Positions 37,320 to 47,165 of a stretch of 64,000 nucleotides of DNA are shown here, piece by piece. Location of the stretch: assembly GCA_021824635.1 (NCBI GenBank), contig JAKAKD010000041.1:1-64000 (forward strand), given 5' to 3'. This stretch comes from Bacteroidota bacterium (GTDB taxonomy: Bacteria; Bacteroidota; Ignavibacteria; Ignavibacteriales; Melioribacteraceae). How positions within the stretch are numbered: position 1 is the stretch's first letter; every line of letters begins with the position of its first letter. Below the pieces are notes generated by a model. It did no database searches and was not told the origin of the DNA. It saw nothing but the letters and a program-made list of their open reading frames with translations. A program made the position numbers and the translations under genes.

Positions 37320-38672
37320 TTAAATGTAATAAGTTTTTTTTGCGAACTCTGTAAGCTCATCTCTGAATAGAGGATGAGAAATATTTATTAAAGCACGAAC
37401 TCTTTCCTGAATACTTTTGCCAAACAAGTAAGCTGTGCCATATTCTGTAACTACATAGTGAACATCTCCGCGCGAAGTAACAACTCCCGCACCCGGTTTT
37501 AGTGTGGGAACTATTTTAGAATATTTCAGATCTTTCGTTGCGGATGGTAAAGCAATTATCGGCTTTCCGCCTTCCGAATGAGCGGCACCGCGGACAAAAT
37601 CTACCTGACCGCCTATACCGCTAAAAAACTTTGTACCAATTGAATCTGCACAAACTTGTCCGGTCAAATCAATTTCTATAGCAGAATTAATCGCAACCAT
37701 TTTATCATTCTTAGAAATTAAAAATGGATCGTTGACATATTCTTGCGGATGGAATTCAAAAACCGGATTGTTATCTATAAAATCAAACGCACGTTTGGTT
37801 CCCAGTACAAAACCTGCAATTATTTTTCCAAGATGAAGAGTTTTTTTCTCGCCGGTAACAACTCCCTCTTCAACAAGTTTTATCAATCCATCGGAGAACA
37901 TTTCGGTATGAACGCCAAGATCATTTTTGTTATGAAGATATTTAAGAACTGCATCCGGTATAGCACCAATTCCCATTTGAAGCGTTGAACCATCTTCAAT
38001 CATTTCAGCAACATGCTGACCAATTTTATCATAGACTTCGAGTGTTTCAGGTGTTGCATCGGGATCAACTTGCGGAAGTTCTTTTAACGGTTCATCAACT
38101 TCTACTATAAAATCAATTTTATTTACATGAATAAAGCTGTTGCCGAGTGCGCGCGGCATATTTTTATTTACCTGTGCAATTACGCATTTAGCTTTTTCTG
38201 CAGGCGTTTTAATATTACCTACGTCAATCCCATAACTGCAGAAACCATGTTCATCGGGCGGAGATACATGTATCAAAGCAACATCGGCTTGAATTACTCC
38301 GCGTTTAAATAACATAGTAACTTCCGAGAGAAAAATCGGGATGAACTCCGCTCTTCCATCATTAACTGCAGTACGGGAGTTGGCACCAATAAAGAAAGCT
38401 TTGTGCTTGAAATGCCTTTCCATGCCCGGTTTTGCGTAGGGAATATCGCCTACAACTAGAATGTGGTAAATTTCCACATCAGTTAATTCATCTTTTCGCT
38501 TAACCATTGCATTGATCAATTGAAAAGGTGCGGCACAACCCGGTTGAATGATTAACTTGTCTTTCGATTTAATTACTTTGACGGCTTCATCTGCAGAAAC
38601 AAGGCGTGAATTATATCTCTTCACCCATGGTGCGTTTCCCGGTTTAACTGTCTTTATCTCTTCGAGTGTCAT
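37320..38672 (-). CDS. Acetyl-CoA hydrolase/transferase family protein
   Basis: The 450-residue protein belongs to the family of 4-hydroxybutyrate, succinyl- and acetate CoA-transferases and acetyl-CoA hydrolases. Visible motifs include LIQPGCAAPFQL, HVSPPDEHGFCSYG, LQMGIGAIPDAVL, the HTEMFSDGLI segment that holds the catalytic glutamate in this family, and GGQVDFVRGA. Which CoA acceptor it uses is not readable. It lies 9 bases after alanine dehydrogenase, suggesting a shared role in pyruvate/acetyl-CoA metabolism. Confidence 0.87.
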   Translation of the reverse strand: MTLEEIKTVKPGNAPWVKRYNSRLVSADEAVKVIKSKDKLIIQPGCAAPFQLINAMVKRKDELTDVEIYHILVVGDIPYAKPGMERHFKHKAFFIGANSRTAVNDGRAEFIPIFLSEVTMLFKRGVIQADVALIHVSPPDEHGFCSYGIDVGNIKTPAEKAKCVIAQVNKNMPRALGNSFIHVNKIDFIVEVDEPLKELPQVDPDATPETLEVYDKIGQHVAEMIEDGSTLQMGIGAIPDAVLKYLHNKNDLGVHTEMFSDGLIKLVEEGVVTGEKKTLHLGKIIAGFVLGTKRAFDFIDNNPVFEFHPQEYVNDPFLISKNDKMVAINSAIEIDLTGQVCADSIGTKFFSGIGGQVDFVRGAAHSEGGKPIIALPSATKDLKYSKIVPTLKPGAGVVTSRGDVHYVVTEYGTAYLFGKSIQERVRALINISHPLFRDELTEFAKKTYYI

Positions 38673-38681
38673 TTTAAAATC

Positions 38682-39803
38682 TCAATTAGTTGAAAATATG
38701 TGAAGACGTCTATATTCGATATTAAACGCTTCAGCTATGTTTTCATTTGAACAAAATCCATTATACGTACATACGCCTTTTGCTAATCCCGCATCGCCGA
38801 GCAAAGCATTAGACAATCCATGTTCTGCAATTTCAAGAATATATTCCATCGAAGCATTTGTTAATCCATAACTTGCTGTTCTTGAAACAAGTGCAGGCAT
38901 ATTAGGAACGCAGTAATGAATCACATCATGTTGAACATAAACCGGGTCTGAAACTGAGGTTGGTCTGCTTGTTTCAATACATCCGCCCTGATCAATCGAA
39001 ACATCAACAATCACCGCACCTTTCTTCATGGTCTTAACCATCTCTTCAGTAATTAAGTGTGGAGCTTTTTCAGCTTTCATTTGAACAGCACCGATGAGAA
39101 GATCTGCAAACTTGGCTCCGCGTGCAAGTGTATATGGATTTGCGGCAACCGTAGTAATGTTTTTAGAAATTTCATTACCAATCCTTCTCAATCTCCGTAA
39201 ATCTTTATCAAGAACAATAACATGCGCTCCTCTTGCAAACGCAGCCCGTGCAGCAGTAAAGCCAACAACGCCGGCACCAAGAATTACAACTGCCGCCGGT
39301 GAAACTCCGGTTATACCGCCCATTAAAACACCACGGCTGTTGGGAACATCGCTTCCTAAAAACCTTTCTCCCACTTGAATGGCAAGTTGTCCGGCTATCT
39401 CGCTCATTGATTGTAAGATTGGAAGATGTTCATCCTTCTCAATCAACTCATAAGCAATCGCGGTTACTTTTTTCTTAAGAAGTTTTTCGATAATATTTTT
39501 TTTGCCGACTGCCAAATGAAGAAATGAAAAAACGATTTGGTCTTCTTGGAGAAGATCAACTTCACTTTCCGAAAGAGGAGCAATTTTAACAATCATCTCA
39601 GCGCGCTGATAAACTTCTTCCGCATTGTAGACTATATTAGCTCCGAGTTTTTGAAATCCTTCATCCGTAAAGTGGCTCTCTTTGCCTGCGCCAGCTTCGA
39701 TAAAAACTGAATGACCGGCTTTAACAAGCGTGTGAACTCCCGCGGGTGCCAGCGCAATTCTCTTTTCACCGCGAAAAGTTTCTTTCGGTATACCGATTCG
39801 CAT
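38682..39803 (-). CDS. ald: Alanine dehydrogenase
   Basis: The enzyme interconverts L-alanine with pyruvate and ammonia using NAD. The 373-residue protein begins MRIGIPKETFRGEKRIALAP, has SHFTDEGFQKLGA, the Rossmann segment VVILGAGVVGFTAARAAFARG and VDVSIDQGGCIETSRPT with the catalytic aspartate. I chose ATG 39803; a GTG three codons earlier (39812) is possible. The closest relatives are Ald; the weaker alternative is a transhydrogenase alpha-subunit, which would be shorter on the N-terminal side and lack the SIDQGG context. Confidence 0.92.
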   Translation of the reverse strand: MRIGIPKETFRGEKRIALAPAGVHTLVKAGHSVFIEAGAGKESHFTDEGFQKLGANIVYNAEEVYQRAEMIVKIAPLSESEVDLLQEDQIVFSFLHLAVGKKNIIEKLLKKKVTAIAYELIEKDEHLPILQSMSEIAGQLAIQVGERFLGSDVPNSRGVLMGGITGVSPAAVVILGAGVVGFTAARAAFARGAHVIVLDKDLRRLRRIGNEISKNITTVAANPYTLARGAKFADLLIGAVQMKAEKAPHLITEEMVKTMKKGAVIVDVSIDQGGCIETSRPTSVSDPVYVQHDVIHYCVPNMPALVSRTASYGLTNASMEYILEIAEHGLSNALLGDAGLAKGVCTYNGFCSNENIAEAFNIEYRRLHIFSTN

Positions 39804-39853
39804 AAAACCCACGATTTATTTTGAATGCAAAATAGTTATAAAGACAACTATAT

Positions 39854-40816
39854 TCAATTTGCTTTCACAGGAGTAATTGCTTTCTTTCCGCTCAGCACAG
39901 CAATTACATTTTTTACACAAAGCTCCGCAATTGCAGTCCGCGCCTCGATTGTAGCACTTCCTATATGCGGTAGCAGAAAAACATTTTCCAATTTGAAAAG
40001 TTCCGGGTCAACATTAGGTTCACCTTCATAAACATCAAACCCGGCTGCAAAGATTTTTTTCTTTTTTAACATTTCAATCAAAAATTTTTCATCTACAATC
40101 TCGCCGCGTGAAGTGTTTACCAACACAGCCCTTTTCTTTATCAATTTCAGATTCGTTTTATTAAGTATATGAAAAGTTTCTTTTGTTGAGGGCAGATGGA
40201 CGCTGATTATGTCAGATGATTTTAAAAGATAATTTAGAGTAACTCTTTTTGCCGATAATTCACTTTCAAATTTTTCTTTTCTGCTTCTATTGAAATAAAT
40301 AATCTCTGTACCGAATGCTTTAAGCCGTTTCGCAGTTGCAAAACCGATTTCACCGGCACCAATAATTCCGACTTTTTTTCCTTTTAATTCTATCCCTAAA
40401 AGAAGATGAGGTTTATAACCGGAGAATTTTCCAGTTCTCATCATCTCTTCACCTTCATGTAATCGCCGTGCACAAGCCAGTACAAGTGAAACTGCAATAT
40501 CTGCAGTGGAATCAGTTAAAACATTCGGAGTATTTGTTACTACAATCCCTTTTGAGTTTGCATATTCAACATCAATGTTGTTATAACCAACCGCGCAGTT
40601 AGCAATAACTTTGCATTTCTTCATACTATCTATTACTTCTTTATCAATCTTATCTGTAACATGGTTGATCAACGCATCAACATCTTTTACTCTCTTTATA
40701 AGTTCTTGCTTTGGTATAGGATGGTCTTCATTGTAAATATTTACATGAAATCCCTTCTTTTTCAAAAGTAGTTGTGCATCACCTACCAATTTTCTAGTAA
40801 CAAAAATTCTTTTCAT
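39854..40816 (-). CDS. D-2-hydroxyacid dehydrogenase (glyoxylate/hydroxypyruvate reductase type)
   Basis: The 320-residue NAD(P)-dependent enzyme has GYNNIDVEYANSKGIVVTNT, the nucleotide fold GKKVGIIGAGEIGFATAKRL, and the catalytic triad residues in NTSRGEIVDE (Arg), FDVYEGEPNVDPEL (Glu) and LPHIGSATIEAR (His). The pattern fits the glyoxylate/D-glycerate dehydrogenase subgroup best. It lies 17 bases after the SpmA/B-like gene and 50 bases before alanine dehydrogenase. Confidence 0.88.
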   Translation of the reverse strand: MKRIFVTRKLVGDAQLLLKKKGFHVNIYNEDHPIPKQELIKRVKDVDALINHVTDKIDKEVIDSMKKCKVIANCAVGYNNIDVEYANSKGIVVTNTPNVLTDSTADIAVSLVLACARRLHEGEEMMRTGKFSGYKPHLLLGIELKGKKVGIIGAGEIGFATAKRLKAFGTEIIYFNRSRKEKFESELSAKRVTLNYLLKSSDIISVHLPSTKETFHILNKTNLKLIKKRAVLVNTSRGEIVDEKFLIEMLKKKKIFAAGFDVYEGEPNVDPELFKLENVFLLPHIGSATIEARTAIAELCVKNVIAVLSGKKAITPVKAN

Positions 40817-40833
40817 AAAAAAAATTCCGCGGT

Positions 40834-42462
40834 TTAATTGAATAAAAGTTTTACAATGAATAAAGCCCCGAGAATTCCGGCAATATCTGCAAGAATACCA
40901 ACTGCAACTGCGTGGCGTGTTCGTTTTATGCTAACCGAACCAAAGTAGAGCGCAAGAACATAAAAAGTTGTTTCGGTGCTTCCCATAATTGTTGAAACAA
41001 GTATTCCGATAAATGAATCCGGTCCGTGAATTGACATTACTTCAGACATAATACCAAGTGAGCCGCTTCCGGAGAGAGGACGCATCAAAGCCATAGGTAA
41101 CGCTTCTGGCGGAAAGCCGATTAAGTTTGTAGCTGGAGATAAAATAATCATCAAAAATTCCATAGCGCCGCCTGCTCTGAATATTCCTATAGCAACAAGC
41201 ATTGCAACTAGATACGGAATGATTCTCAAAGCAACGTTGAATCCTTCTTTGGCTCCTTCAACAAAAACTTCATAAATTTTTACTTTCTTGAGAACACCAA
41301 ATAGAATAAAAGAAATAATAATCAGCGGAATCGCAAGTGTAGAAATAATTTGGATAAAAGTTTTCAATCCGTCTGCATTGATAAACCCTAAATTCGAAAA
41401 AAGTTTCGAGGACAATCCGCTTACAGCAAGAAGTACAATCACAAATGCAATAGAAAAGAGCGACACAAAAAATTTCCATTTTGATTTAAGATAATTTACC
41501 AAATCGGAAAAACTCATTGGAAATTTTTCTAGAATCTTGGCAGAAAAAATTCCTACAATAGTTGCGCAAGAAGCTCCAAATATTGATGTACCTATAATAA
41601 TGGTAGGGTCGCTGCTGCCTGCTGCCGCACGCACTGCAATTGCTGTTGCAGGTATTAAGGTTAACCCTGCAGTATTAATTGCAAGAAAAGTGCACATTGC
41701 ATTTGTAGCTGTTCCCTTTTCGGGATTTAATTTTTCCAACTCTTCCATAGCTTTGAGCCCGAATGGAGTAGCAGCATTGCCTAATCCCAGCATATTAGCC
41801 GATATGTTCATTATCATTGAGCCCATTGCAGGATGATCGTGCGGGACATCCGGAAATAAAAATTTCGTAACCGGCTTAACAGATCTTGCAATTATTGAAA
41901 TGAGTCCGGACTGCTCCGCAATTTTCATAATTCCAAGCCACAATGCCATAATTCCAATCAATCCAAGTGCGATGTTTACAGCTTTACCTGCATAATCTAT
42001 TGCAGCGTTTGTAACATCTTTCATTTTGGCGAAAGAAATTTTTTCCAGTATCAGTTTAGCACCGAATGAGTTTGCACCTGTTTTATTTTTCAAGAAAAGT
42101 TTTCCGCTCAGATCATCTTCTTTACCCGATACTTTTGCCATCTCGCTCCAAATTGCCGGAGATTTATCATCAACTATAAAATAAACCGAATAACTTTTAT
42201 CCTTACCGTTGTAGATGAGTTTTACTTTTTGATTGATTTCATCATTCTGAACTGAGCCGTAAAATTTTTCAAAAGTATTTGAGGAAATTTTAAGAAGGGC
42301 ATCAAACGGCTTAGTACTTGCGGCAGAAGCTGAATCAAACGAAACAGATACTTCAACCGCATCACCGTTCCGGTATCTATTATTTGATTGATTCACAACA
42401 TCAAGTGTTAGCGCAGTTCCTATACCAAGGAAGAGTAATCCCAGCCAAATGTAATTGAGCAT
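40834..42462 (-). CDS. Fused SpmA/SpmB-like nucleoside-recognition membrane protein
   Basis: The protein joins two gate-type (nucleoside recognition) modules normally encoded as separate SpmA and SpmB. The N-terminal MLNYIWLGLLFLGIGTAL is the usual SpmA start, which is why ATG 42462 (542 aa) is preferred over ATG 42513. SpmA-type ANMLGLGNAATPFGLKAMEEL and FLAINTAGLTLIPATAIAVRA are present, and the SpmB half has MRPLSGSGSLGIM and IMGSTETTFYVLALYFGSV. An unusual polar insert of about 100-130 residues follows the first membrane segment. Spm proteins were named for spore maturation, but homologues occur widely in non-sporulating bacteria, with unknown transport function. Confidence 0.85.
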   Translation of the reverse strand: MLNYIWLGLLFLGIGTALTLDVVNQSNNRYRNGDAVEVSVSFDSASAASTKPFDALLKISSNTFEKFYGSVQNDEINQKVKLIYNGKDKSYSVYFIVDDKSPAIWSEMAKVSGKEDDLSGKLFLKNKTGANSFGAKLILEKISFAKMKDVTNAAIDYAGKAVNIALGLIGIMALWLGIMKIAEQSGLISIIARSVKPVTKFLFPDVPHDHPAMGSMIMNISANMLGLGNAATPFGLKAMEELEKLNPEKGTATNAMCTFLAINTAGLTLIPATAIAVRAAAGSSDPTIIIGTSIFGASCATIVGIFSAKILEKFPMSFSDLVNYLKSKWKFFVSLFSIAFVIVLLAVSGLSSKLFSNLGFINADGLKTFIQIISTLAIPLIIISFILFGVLKKVKIYEVFVEGAKEGFNVALRIIPYLVAMLVAIGIFRAGGAMEFLMIILSPATNLIGFPPEALPMALMRPLSGSGSLGIMSEVMSIHGPDSFIGILVSTIMGSTETTFYVLALYFGSVSIKRTRHAVAVGILADIAGILGALFIVKLLFN

Positions 42463-42568
42463 GTAAAGTTTCTCTGATGGTGATTGATCCATCTGCAAAT
42501 TAAAAATTATCATCGTAAAAGACAGATTTTATTTAATTTACCAATAGAAATTATGAAAGGAGAATAAA

Positions 42569-43330
42569 ATGAAGCTTGGCTTAATACAATACTCACCAGT
42601 ATGGGAAAATGTTGAAGAAAATATTTTGAAAATTGAAGAACTCATAAAATCCACCAAAACAAAATTTGATCTGCTCATATTTCCTGAAATGACTTTAACC
42701 GGATTTACGATGAAAGCAGAAAAATTTGCAGAAGAAATAGATGGAACCGGAACAAAGTATTTTATTCATCTTGCTGAAAGATTGAAAACTGATCTTCTTG
42801 CCGGAATCATTGAACGCGATGGAAGAAATATTTACAACTCATTAACTCACTTTGATTCATTCGGACTTATTAAAGCACGGTACAGAAAAATACATCCTTT
42901 CAGTAACGCTCAAGAAGATAAATCATACTCTGCCGGTGAAGAAACAGTTGTAACAAAAATTGATCAGACAAAGATTGGCTTGAGTGTCTGTTACGATTTA
43001 CGTTTTCCCGAATTATATCGTCTCTATGCAAAAGAACGGGTTGATATTTTAATAGACATTGCCAACTGGCCCATACCCAGAATAGATCATTGGAAGACTT
43101 TACTCAAAGCGCGCGCAATAGAGAACCAATGTTTCATGGTCGGCGTAAATAGAGTTGGCGACGATCCGGGTAATAAATACAACGGCTGCAGCGCAGTTTT
43201 CGATCCGATGGGAAATGAAATTATTATGGTAGAGAGTTTCGAAAAAATTATTGAGGCAGAGATTGATTTGGAATCGGTCGCAGCAACAAGAAACAAATTA
43301 CCGTTCTTAAGAGATCAAAAGTTAATCTAG
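42569..43330 (+). CDS. Carbon-nitrogen hydrolase (omega-amidase, NIT2/YafV type)
   Basis: The 253-residue nitrilase-superfamily enzyme has the full triad: E40 in LLIFPEMTLTGF, K109 in RYRKIHPF and C143 in GLSVCYDLRFPELYR. The RYRKIHPF and CYDLRFPE sequences fit omega-amidases, which hydrolyse alpha-ketoglutaramate, a role in glutamine and methionine salvage; other amides are possible. AAAGGAG lies just upstream of ATG 42569. It is transcribed away from the SpmA/B-like gene. Confidence 0.9.
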   Translation: MKLGLIQYSPVWENVEENILKIEELIKSTKTKFDLLIFPEMTLTGFTMKAEKFAEEIDGTGTKYFIHLAERLKTDLLAGIIERDGRNIYNSLTHFDSFGLIKARYRKIHPFSNAQEDKSYSAGEETVVTKIDQTKIGLSVCYDLRFPELYRLYAKERVDILIDIANWPIPRIDHWKTLLKARAIENQCFMVGVNRVGDDPGNKYNGCSAVFDPMGNEIIMVESFEKIIEAEIDLESVAATRNKLPFLRDQKLI

Positions 43331-43469
43331 ATTTCTTCCCACGGGAATTTGGGATTAAGCACCGGGACATTTGAAATATTCAGTTGTCATTCCGCATAAA
43401 TGAAAATCTATTTAGACCGCAACGGATTCATATTTCTATGGGAATTATCAACTGCTAAAAAATATGATT

Positions 43470-43847
43470 TTAATTATCTCTTACCGCTGTATGATGCTTA
43501 AGCGCATTTTTTAGATCTTGATTGCTTATCGGTTTCCTGAGAAATTCATCAGCTCCCGCTTCGATTGCATTTCGTTCATCAACCTGAGCAGCATGTGCGG
43601 TTACTACTATAATTTTGGCTCTCTGATACTTCTTCATCTGACGAAGTTCTTTGATTATGTCTATCCCATTTTTCCCTTCAATTAAAGATAGATCAATAAT
43701 AAAAATATCATACTCACCTTCGTTCAATGCGTCTAGTAATTCACTCTCGTTTTTACACTCTGTTAATTCGTAATCCTTCGACAGTACGAATTGATAAACT
43801 TTCAAAGTAAGATCATCATCTTCTACAATTAGTAATTTTGGTCTCAT
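43470..43847 (-). CDS. Stand-alone response regulator receiver protein
   Basis: The 125-residue protein is a single receiver domain. It has the acidic pocket E9/D10/D11, phospho-acceptor D52 in IFIIDLSLIEG, T83 and K105 in FLRKPISN. No output domain follows. It is 64 bases downstream of the 933-residue 5TM kinase in the same direction and is the obvious phosphorylation partner. The output target is unknown. Confidence 0.88.
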   Translation of the reverse strand: MRPKLLIVEDDDLTLKVYQFVLSKDYELTECKNESELLDALNEGEYDIFIIDLSLIEGKNGIDIIKELRQMKKYQRAKIIVVTAHAAQVDERNAIEAGADEFLRKPISNQDLKNALKHHTAVRDN

Positions 43848-43911
43848 ATTATTCCCTTATAAATTTTTAGTCGTCAACAATTCATTAACCATCTCATTAT
43901 AGAATACATCA

Positions 43912-46713
43912 TTATTCATCTTGGGGAAAAGTAACAATAAACTTAGTGCCTTTCTTTTTTCCGGATTCAACTGTAATAACTGCTTTATTCAAATCGCAAT
44001 ATTTTTTTATTAATGACAGTCCCAATCCGTTTCCTTCATAACGTCTTGAGTATCCTCTTTCTTCCTGCATGAATATATCATACATAACCGCCATGAACTC
44101 CTCGCTCATACCAATTCCTGTGTCTTCTACAATAACTTTTACTTTGTTCTCCTCATTTTTATCCACAATAATATCAACTGTGCCTTCTTTTGTATACTTA
44201 ATCGCGTTGTCCACCAAATTGATAAATATCTGATTGACACTGTATTTATCGCAAAATATTTTTGGGTCAGATATTCTGCTCGTTAGCGTTAATTGCAATC
44301 CTTTTTGATTAGCGGCATTTGAATAATCGCGGCTGATATTATTTAGAATTTCCGACATTAAATCAACGGTTGTCCAGGTCGGCTGATAAGTTCCTACTTG
44401 CATCTCAGAAGCATTCAAGATTAATTCAACAGTTCTAATCAACCGCTTTCCGGCGTCTTCTATTCCAGCAATATAATCGGCTAATTGAGGAGAAAGCACA
44501 TCTTTGAATTCTTCTTTAATCAATTCTGTAAAGCTCAACGCAACATTCATTGGAGAGCGAATCTCGTGAGACATTTGTGCAAGAAATTCTGTTTTGAGTT
44601 TGTCGGATTTTTCTGCTTTTTCTTTTGCGGCAATTAATTCCTCTCTATTCTTTTTCATTTCAGTAATATCCATAGCAACGCCAATTAGAGCAATCGGTTT
44701 TTCATTTTCGTCTTTGACTACAGAAGTTGAGAGTAAAATCGGGAATAACGATCCGTCTTTTCTTTGATTAATTATTTCACCTTTCCATCCACCAATTATT
44801 GTTCCCGGAAGAATCTCTATCAAGTTCTCTTGCGTTATGTTATGTGGACGTAAAATACTAGTGTGTTTACCGATTAGTTCTCCTTTAGAATATCCGTATG
44901 TTCGGAAAAAAGATTCGTTTACATATAATATTATATCCTTATCATCGGTTATAGAGACACATTCACTAATGCTTTCTAAGGAATGAGCCAACATTTTTAT
45001 CTCTTTCTCTGCCTGCTTACGCTTGGAAATGTCTCTGCAACTGCCATATATCAGCCCACCCGGCAGTACAACAGAATTAAGGTCGGTTGAAATATTGCTG
45101 CCGTCTTTTTTCGTAAGCTCGAATTCAGCAAAGACTTTCCCCTCAGACTGACAGCGCTTGAAAATCTTTATAACTTCGTCAATTCTGTTTTTGGGCGCAA
45201 TGTCAGTGATTGTCTTATTCTTCATCTCTTCCGCTGTATAACCGAGCATAGCCGTTACTGCCTTATTAGTGTATAGGTAATAGCCGTTCGTGTCGGTGAT
45301 AAATATGGCATCGGCAGAATTTTCCATTATAGACCGGAATTTTTCTTCACTCTCCTTTAGCAATTCCTCTGCCCGTTTACGTTTTGTGATATTATTTACT
45401 GTCGTGATAAAAAATTTAGGGTTGCCTTGAGCGTCTCTTTGCAATGTTATGTTAACCTCGGCCCAAATTTCATTACCGTTTTTATGTATGTATCTTTTTT
45501 CAAACCGGGCATTTGCTTCTTCACCATTAAGAAGAGACGTTTCAACATCCTTGCTTTTTTGATTATCATCCCTATGAGTTAGCTCTTCCCATTTTTTATT
45601 TAACAGTTCATCTTTGGAATATCCGAGCATTTCGCAAAATGACTTGTTCACTTTAACAGAGCCGTCAATTCCTATAATTGATTTTCCAAGTGGAGAATTC
45701 TCAAAGAAATTTCGGAATTCTTCTTCACTTTTCAAGATGGCTTTTTGCTTGGCACGTTCTCCAGTTTGATCGTGGAAGACAAGAACTACACCCGTAATCT
45801 CGCCGTGTTGATTTTTTATAGGAGCACCACTATCTGCAATTGGTATTTCATTCCCTTTTTTAGAAATAAGCAAAGTATGATTAGCAAGCCCTATGACTTT
45901 ACCTTCTCTCAAAACTTTTTCAACAGAATTAGAAACAATATTTCTGTTATCCTCATCTATGATTTTAAAAATTTCTTCAAGCAGTTTTCCTTTTGCCTCG
46001 CTTTCTTTCCATCCCGTCAATTGTTCAGCAACATGATTCATCTGTTTTACAGCACCTTTTATATCTGTTGTTATTACGCCATCGCCTATACTGTAAAGTG
46101 TTGTCAGATATAAATTTTTCTCTTGATTGATCTTATCTAAATAATTTTTATTTTCTTCATGATCGAGAAGCACTTTACCAATAAGCATTGTAATCAAAGG
46201 ATAAAATATCATCACGGTTGCAGTTATAGTCCTATAAGCTACCCCCACAAAATTTGTCGGAAGAGTAAGCATTAATCCCATCATCACCGCACTTACCAAA
46301 AAACCGAACGAGTACAAACCAACTTTAGTTGAGTAAAATTTTCTCTTTACTTTGTTGATATGAAATAGATATCCGATAAGAAAAGAAGCGGTTATTACCA
46401 GACTGCCCGTCAAAATACCGCCTCCCCCAATGTAATATCTAAATATCACTGCTAAGATTGAGGAAATTAATCCAGAAATTGGACCAAAGAAAAGTGTACA
46501 TAAACTTATTACGATTGATCTTCCATCAAAAATGATTCCCTTTTCTAGAATAAAGGGATATTGCATTCCGATAATTGCGACAATTCCGAATAGTGTTCCT
46601 TGAAGTATTTTCCCTATAGATGTATTTCTATCGTACCGTGAATCAATAAATCCGGAAAAGACACTCAAAGCGACCAGTACAGACAGATTGTAGATGAGAT
46701 CTATGATAATCAT
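43912..46713 (-). CDS. 5TM-5TMR_LYT membrane sensor histidine kinase with multiple PAS domains
   Basis: The 933-residue protein begins with about six hydrophobic segments (roughly 1-185) of the 5TM-5TMR_LYT type, including NTSIGKILQGTLFGIVAIIG, FFGPISGLISSILAVIFRYY and GGILTG. Four PAS domains with PAC segments follow (about 205-330, 330-450, 455-575 and 580-700). The HisKA box is QMSHEIRSPMNVALS, and the HATPase has INLVDNAIKYTKEG, VEDTGIGM and GNGLGLSLIKKYC. The 5TM-LYT module in LytS senses cell-wall or pyruvate-related signals; this ligand is not determined. The next gene downstream is a single receiver. Confidence 0.88.
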   Translation of the reverse strand: MIIIDLIYNLSVLVALSVFSGFIDSRYDRNTSIGKILQGTLFGIVAIIGMQYPFILEKGIIFDGRSIVISLCTLFFGPISGLISSILAVIFRYYIGGGGILTGSLVITASFLIGYLFHINKVKRKFYSTKVGLYSFGFLVSAVMMGLMLTLPTNFVGVAYRTITATVMIFYPLITMLIGKVLLDHEENKNYLDKINQEKNLYLTTLYSIGDGVITTDIKGAVKQMNHVAEQLTGWKESEAKGKLLEEIFKIIDEDNRNIVSNSVEKVLREGKVIGLANHTLLISKKGNEIPIADSGAPIKNQHGEITGVVLVFHDQTGERAKQKAILKSEEEFRNFFENSPLGKSIIGIDGSVKVNKSFCEMLGYSKDELLNKKWEELTHRDDNQKSKDVETSLLNGEEANARFEKRYIHKNGNEIWAEVNITLQRDAQGNPKFFITTVNNITKRKRAEELLKESEEKFRSIMENSADAIFITDTNGYYLYTNKAVTAMLGYTAEEMKNKTITDIAPKNRIDEVIKIFKRCQSEGKVFAEFELTKKDGSNISTDLNSVVLPGGLIYGSCRDISKRKQAEKEIKMLAHSLESISECVSITDDKDIILYVNESFFRTYGYSKGELIGKHTSILRPHNITQENLIEILPGTIIGGWKGEIINQRKDGSLFPILLSTSVVKDENEKPIALIGVAMDITEMKKNREELIAAKEKAEKSDKLKTEFLAQMSHEIRSPMNVALSFTELIKEEFKDVLSPQLADYIAGIEDAGKRLIRTVELILNASEMQVGTYQPTWTTVDLMSEILNNISRDYSNAANQKGLQLTLTSRISDPKIFCDKYSVNQIFINLVDNAIKYTKEGTVDIIVDKNEENKVKVIVEDTGIGMSEEFMAVMYDIFMQEERGYSRRYEGNGLGLSLIKKYCDLNKAVITVESGKKKGTKFIVTFPQDE

Positions 46714-47165
46714 TTCGAATTCCTAACTAAAAGAGATCGAAAAATTTAAATGTTCTAAAAAAAATATTTCCCGGTGCATATCTATGTATGATGGGTTCGC
46801 AACTTTGTCTTGAGGACCTTCATACATATTATTAGAAAGAGCTTTGATTAGAATTAGGTATAAGAATATCCTGCTGGCAGTGAGAGATGTTGAGAAAATT
46901 TGAGAAGTGAATATTCGGTAGTAATAAAACCCATCTGATCTATTTTTATCAGGCATAAACGCCTCGATCTTAAATTGCTTTTCTTACAAAGAATAAAATC
47001 AGCTAATACAAATATTACATTATGTAACGAACCACTGTGTAGTTACCACTATATAATGAATAAACCTAAGTAATTCGTATTAAGATATTTGAGATAGCAC
47101 TATTATTTTGGTTAATGATACAAACATCTAATAACATTTGCAATCGAATAAATTGACGCAGGACA
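46714..47165. other. 452-base intergenic region with one short palindrome
   Basis: The region lies between the stop of the LptD-like gene and the start of the 5TM kinase; both are leftward. A 77-codon frame at 46723-46956 has no recognisable family or ribosome site and I do not accept it. A perfect palindrome TTACAT-T-ATGTAA is at 47015-47027, upstream of the kinase, and could be an operator. Otherwise I see nothing in it. Confidence 0.4.
47015..47027. promoter_or_regulatory. Palindrome TTACAT-T-ATGTAA, possible operator
   Basis: The two 6-base arms are perfect inverted repeats around one central base. It stands about 300 bases upstream of the 5TM kinase start at 46713. Palindromes of this size are expected by chance in A+T-rich sequence, so a regulatory role is only a suggestion. 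Confidence 0.2.

Noticed and set aside
45745-46113. 122-codon rightward frame opposite the 5TM kinase
   Set aside because: Shadow frame with phenylalanine/isoleucine-rich content typical of antisense translation.
46723-46956. 77-codon leftward frame just upstream of the 5TM kinase
   Set aside because: It has no ribosome site, no family resemblance and a composition like noncoding DNA.
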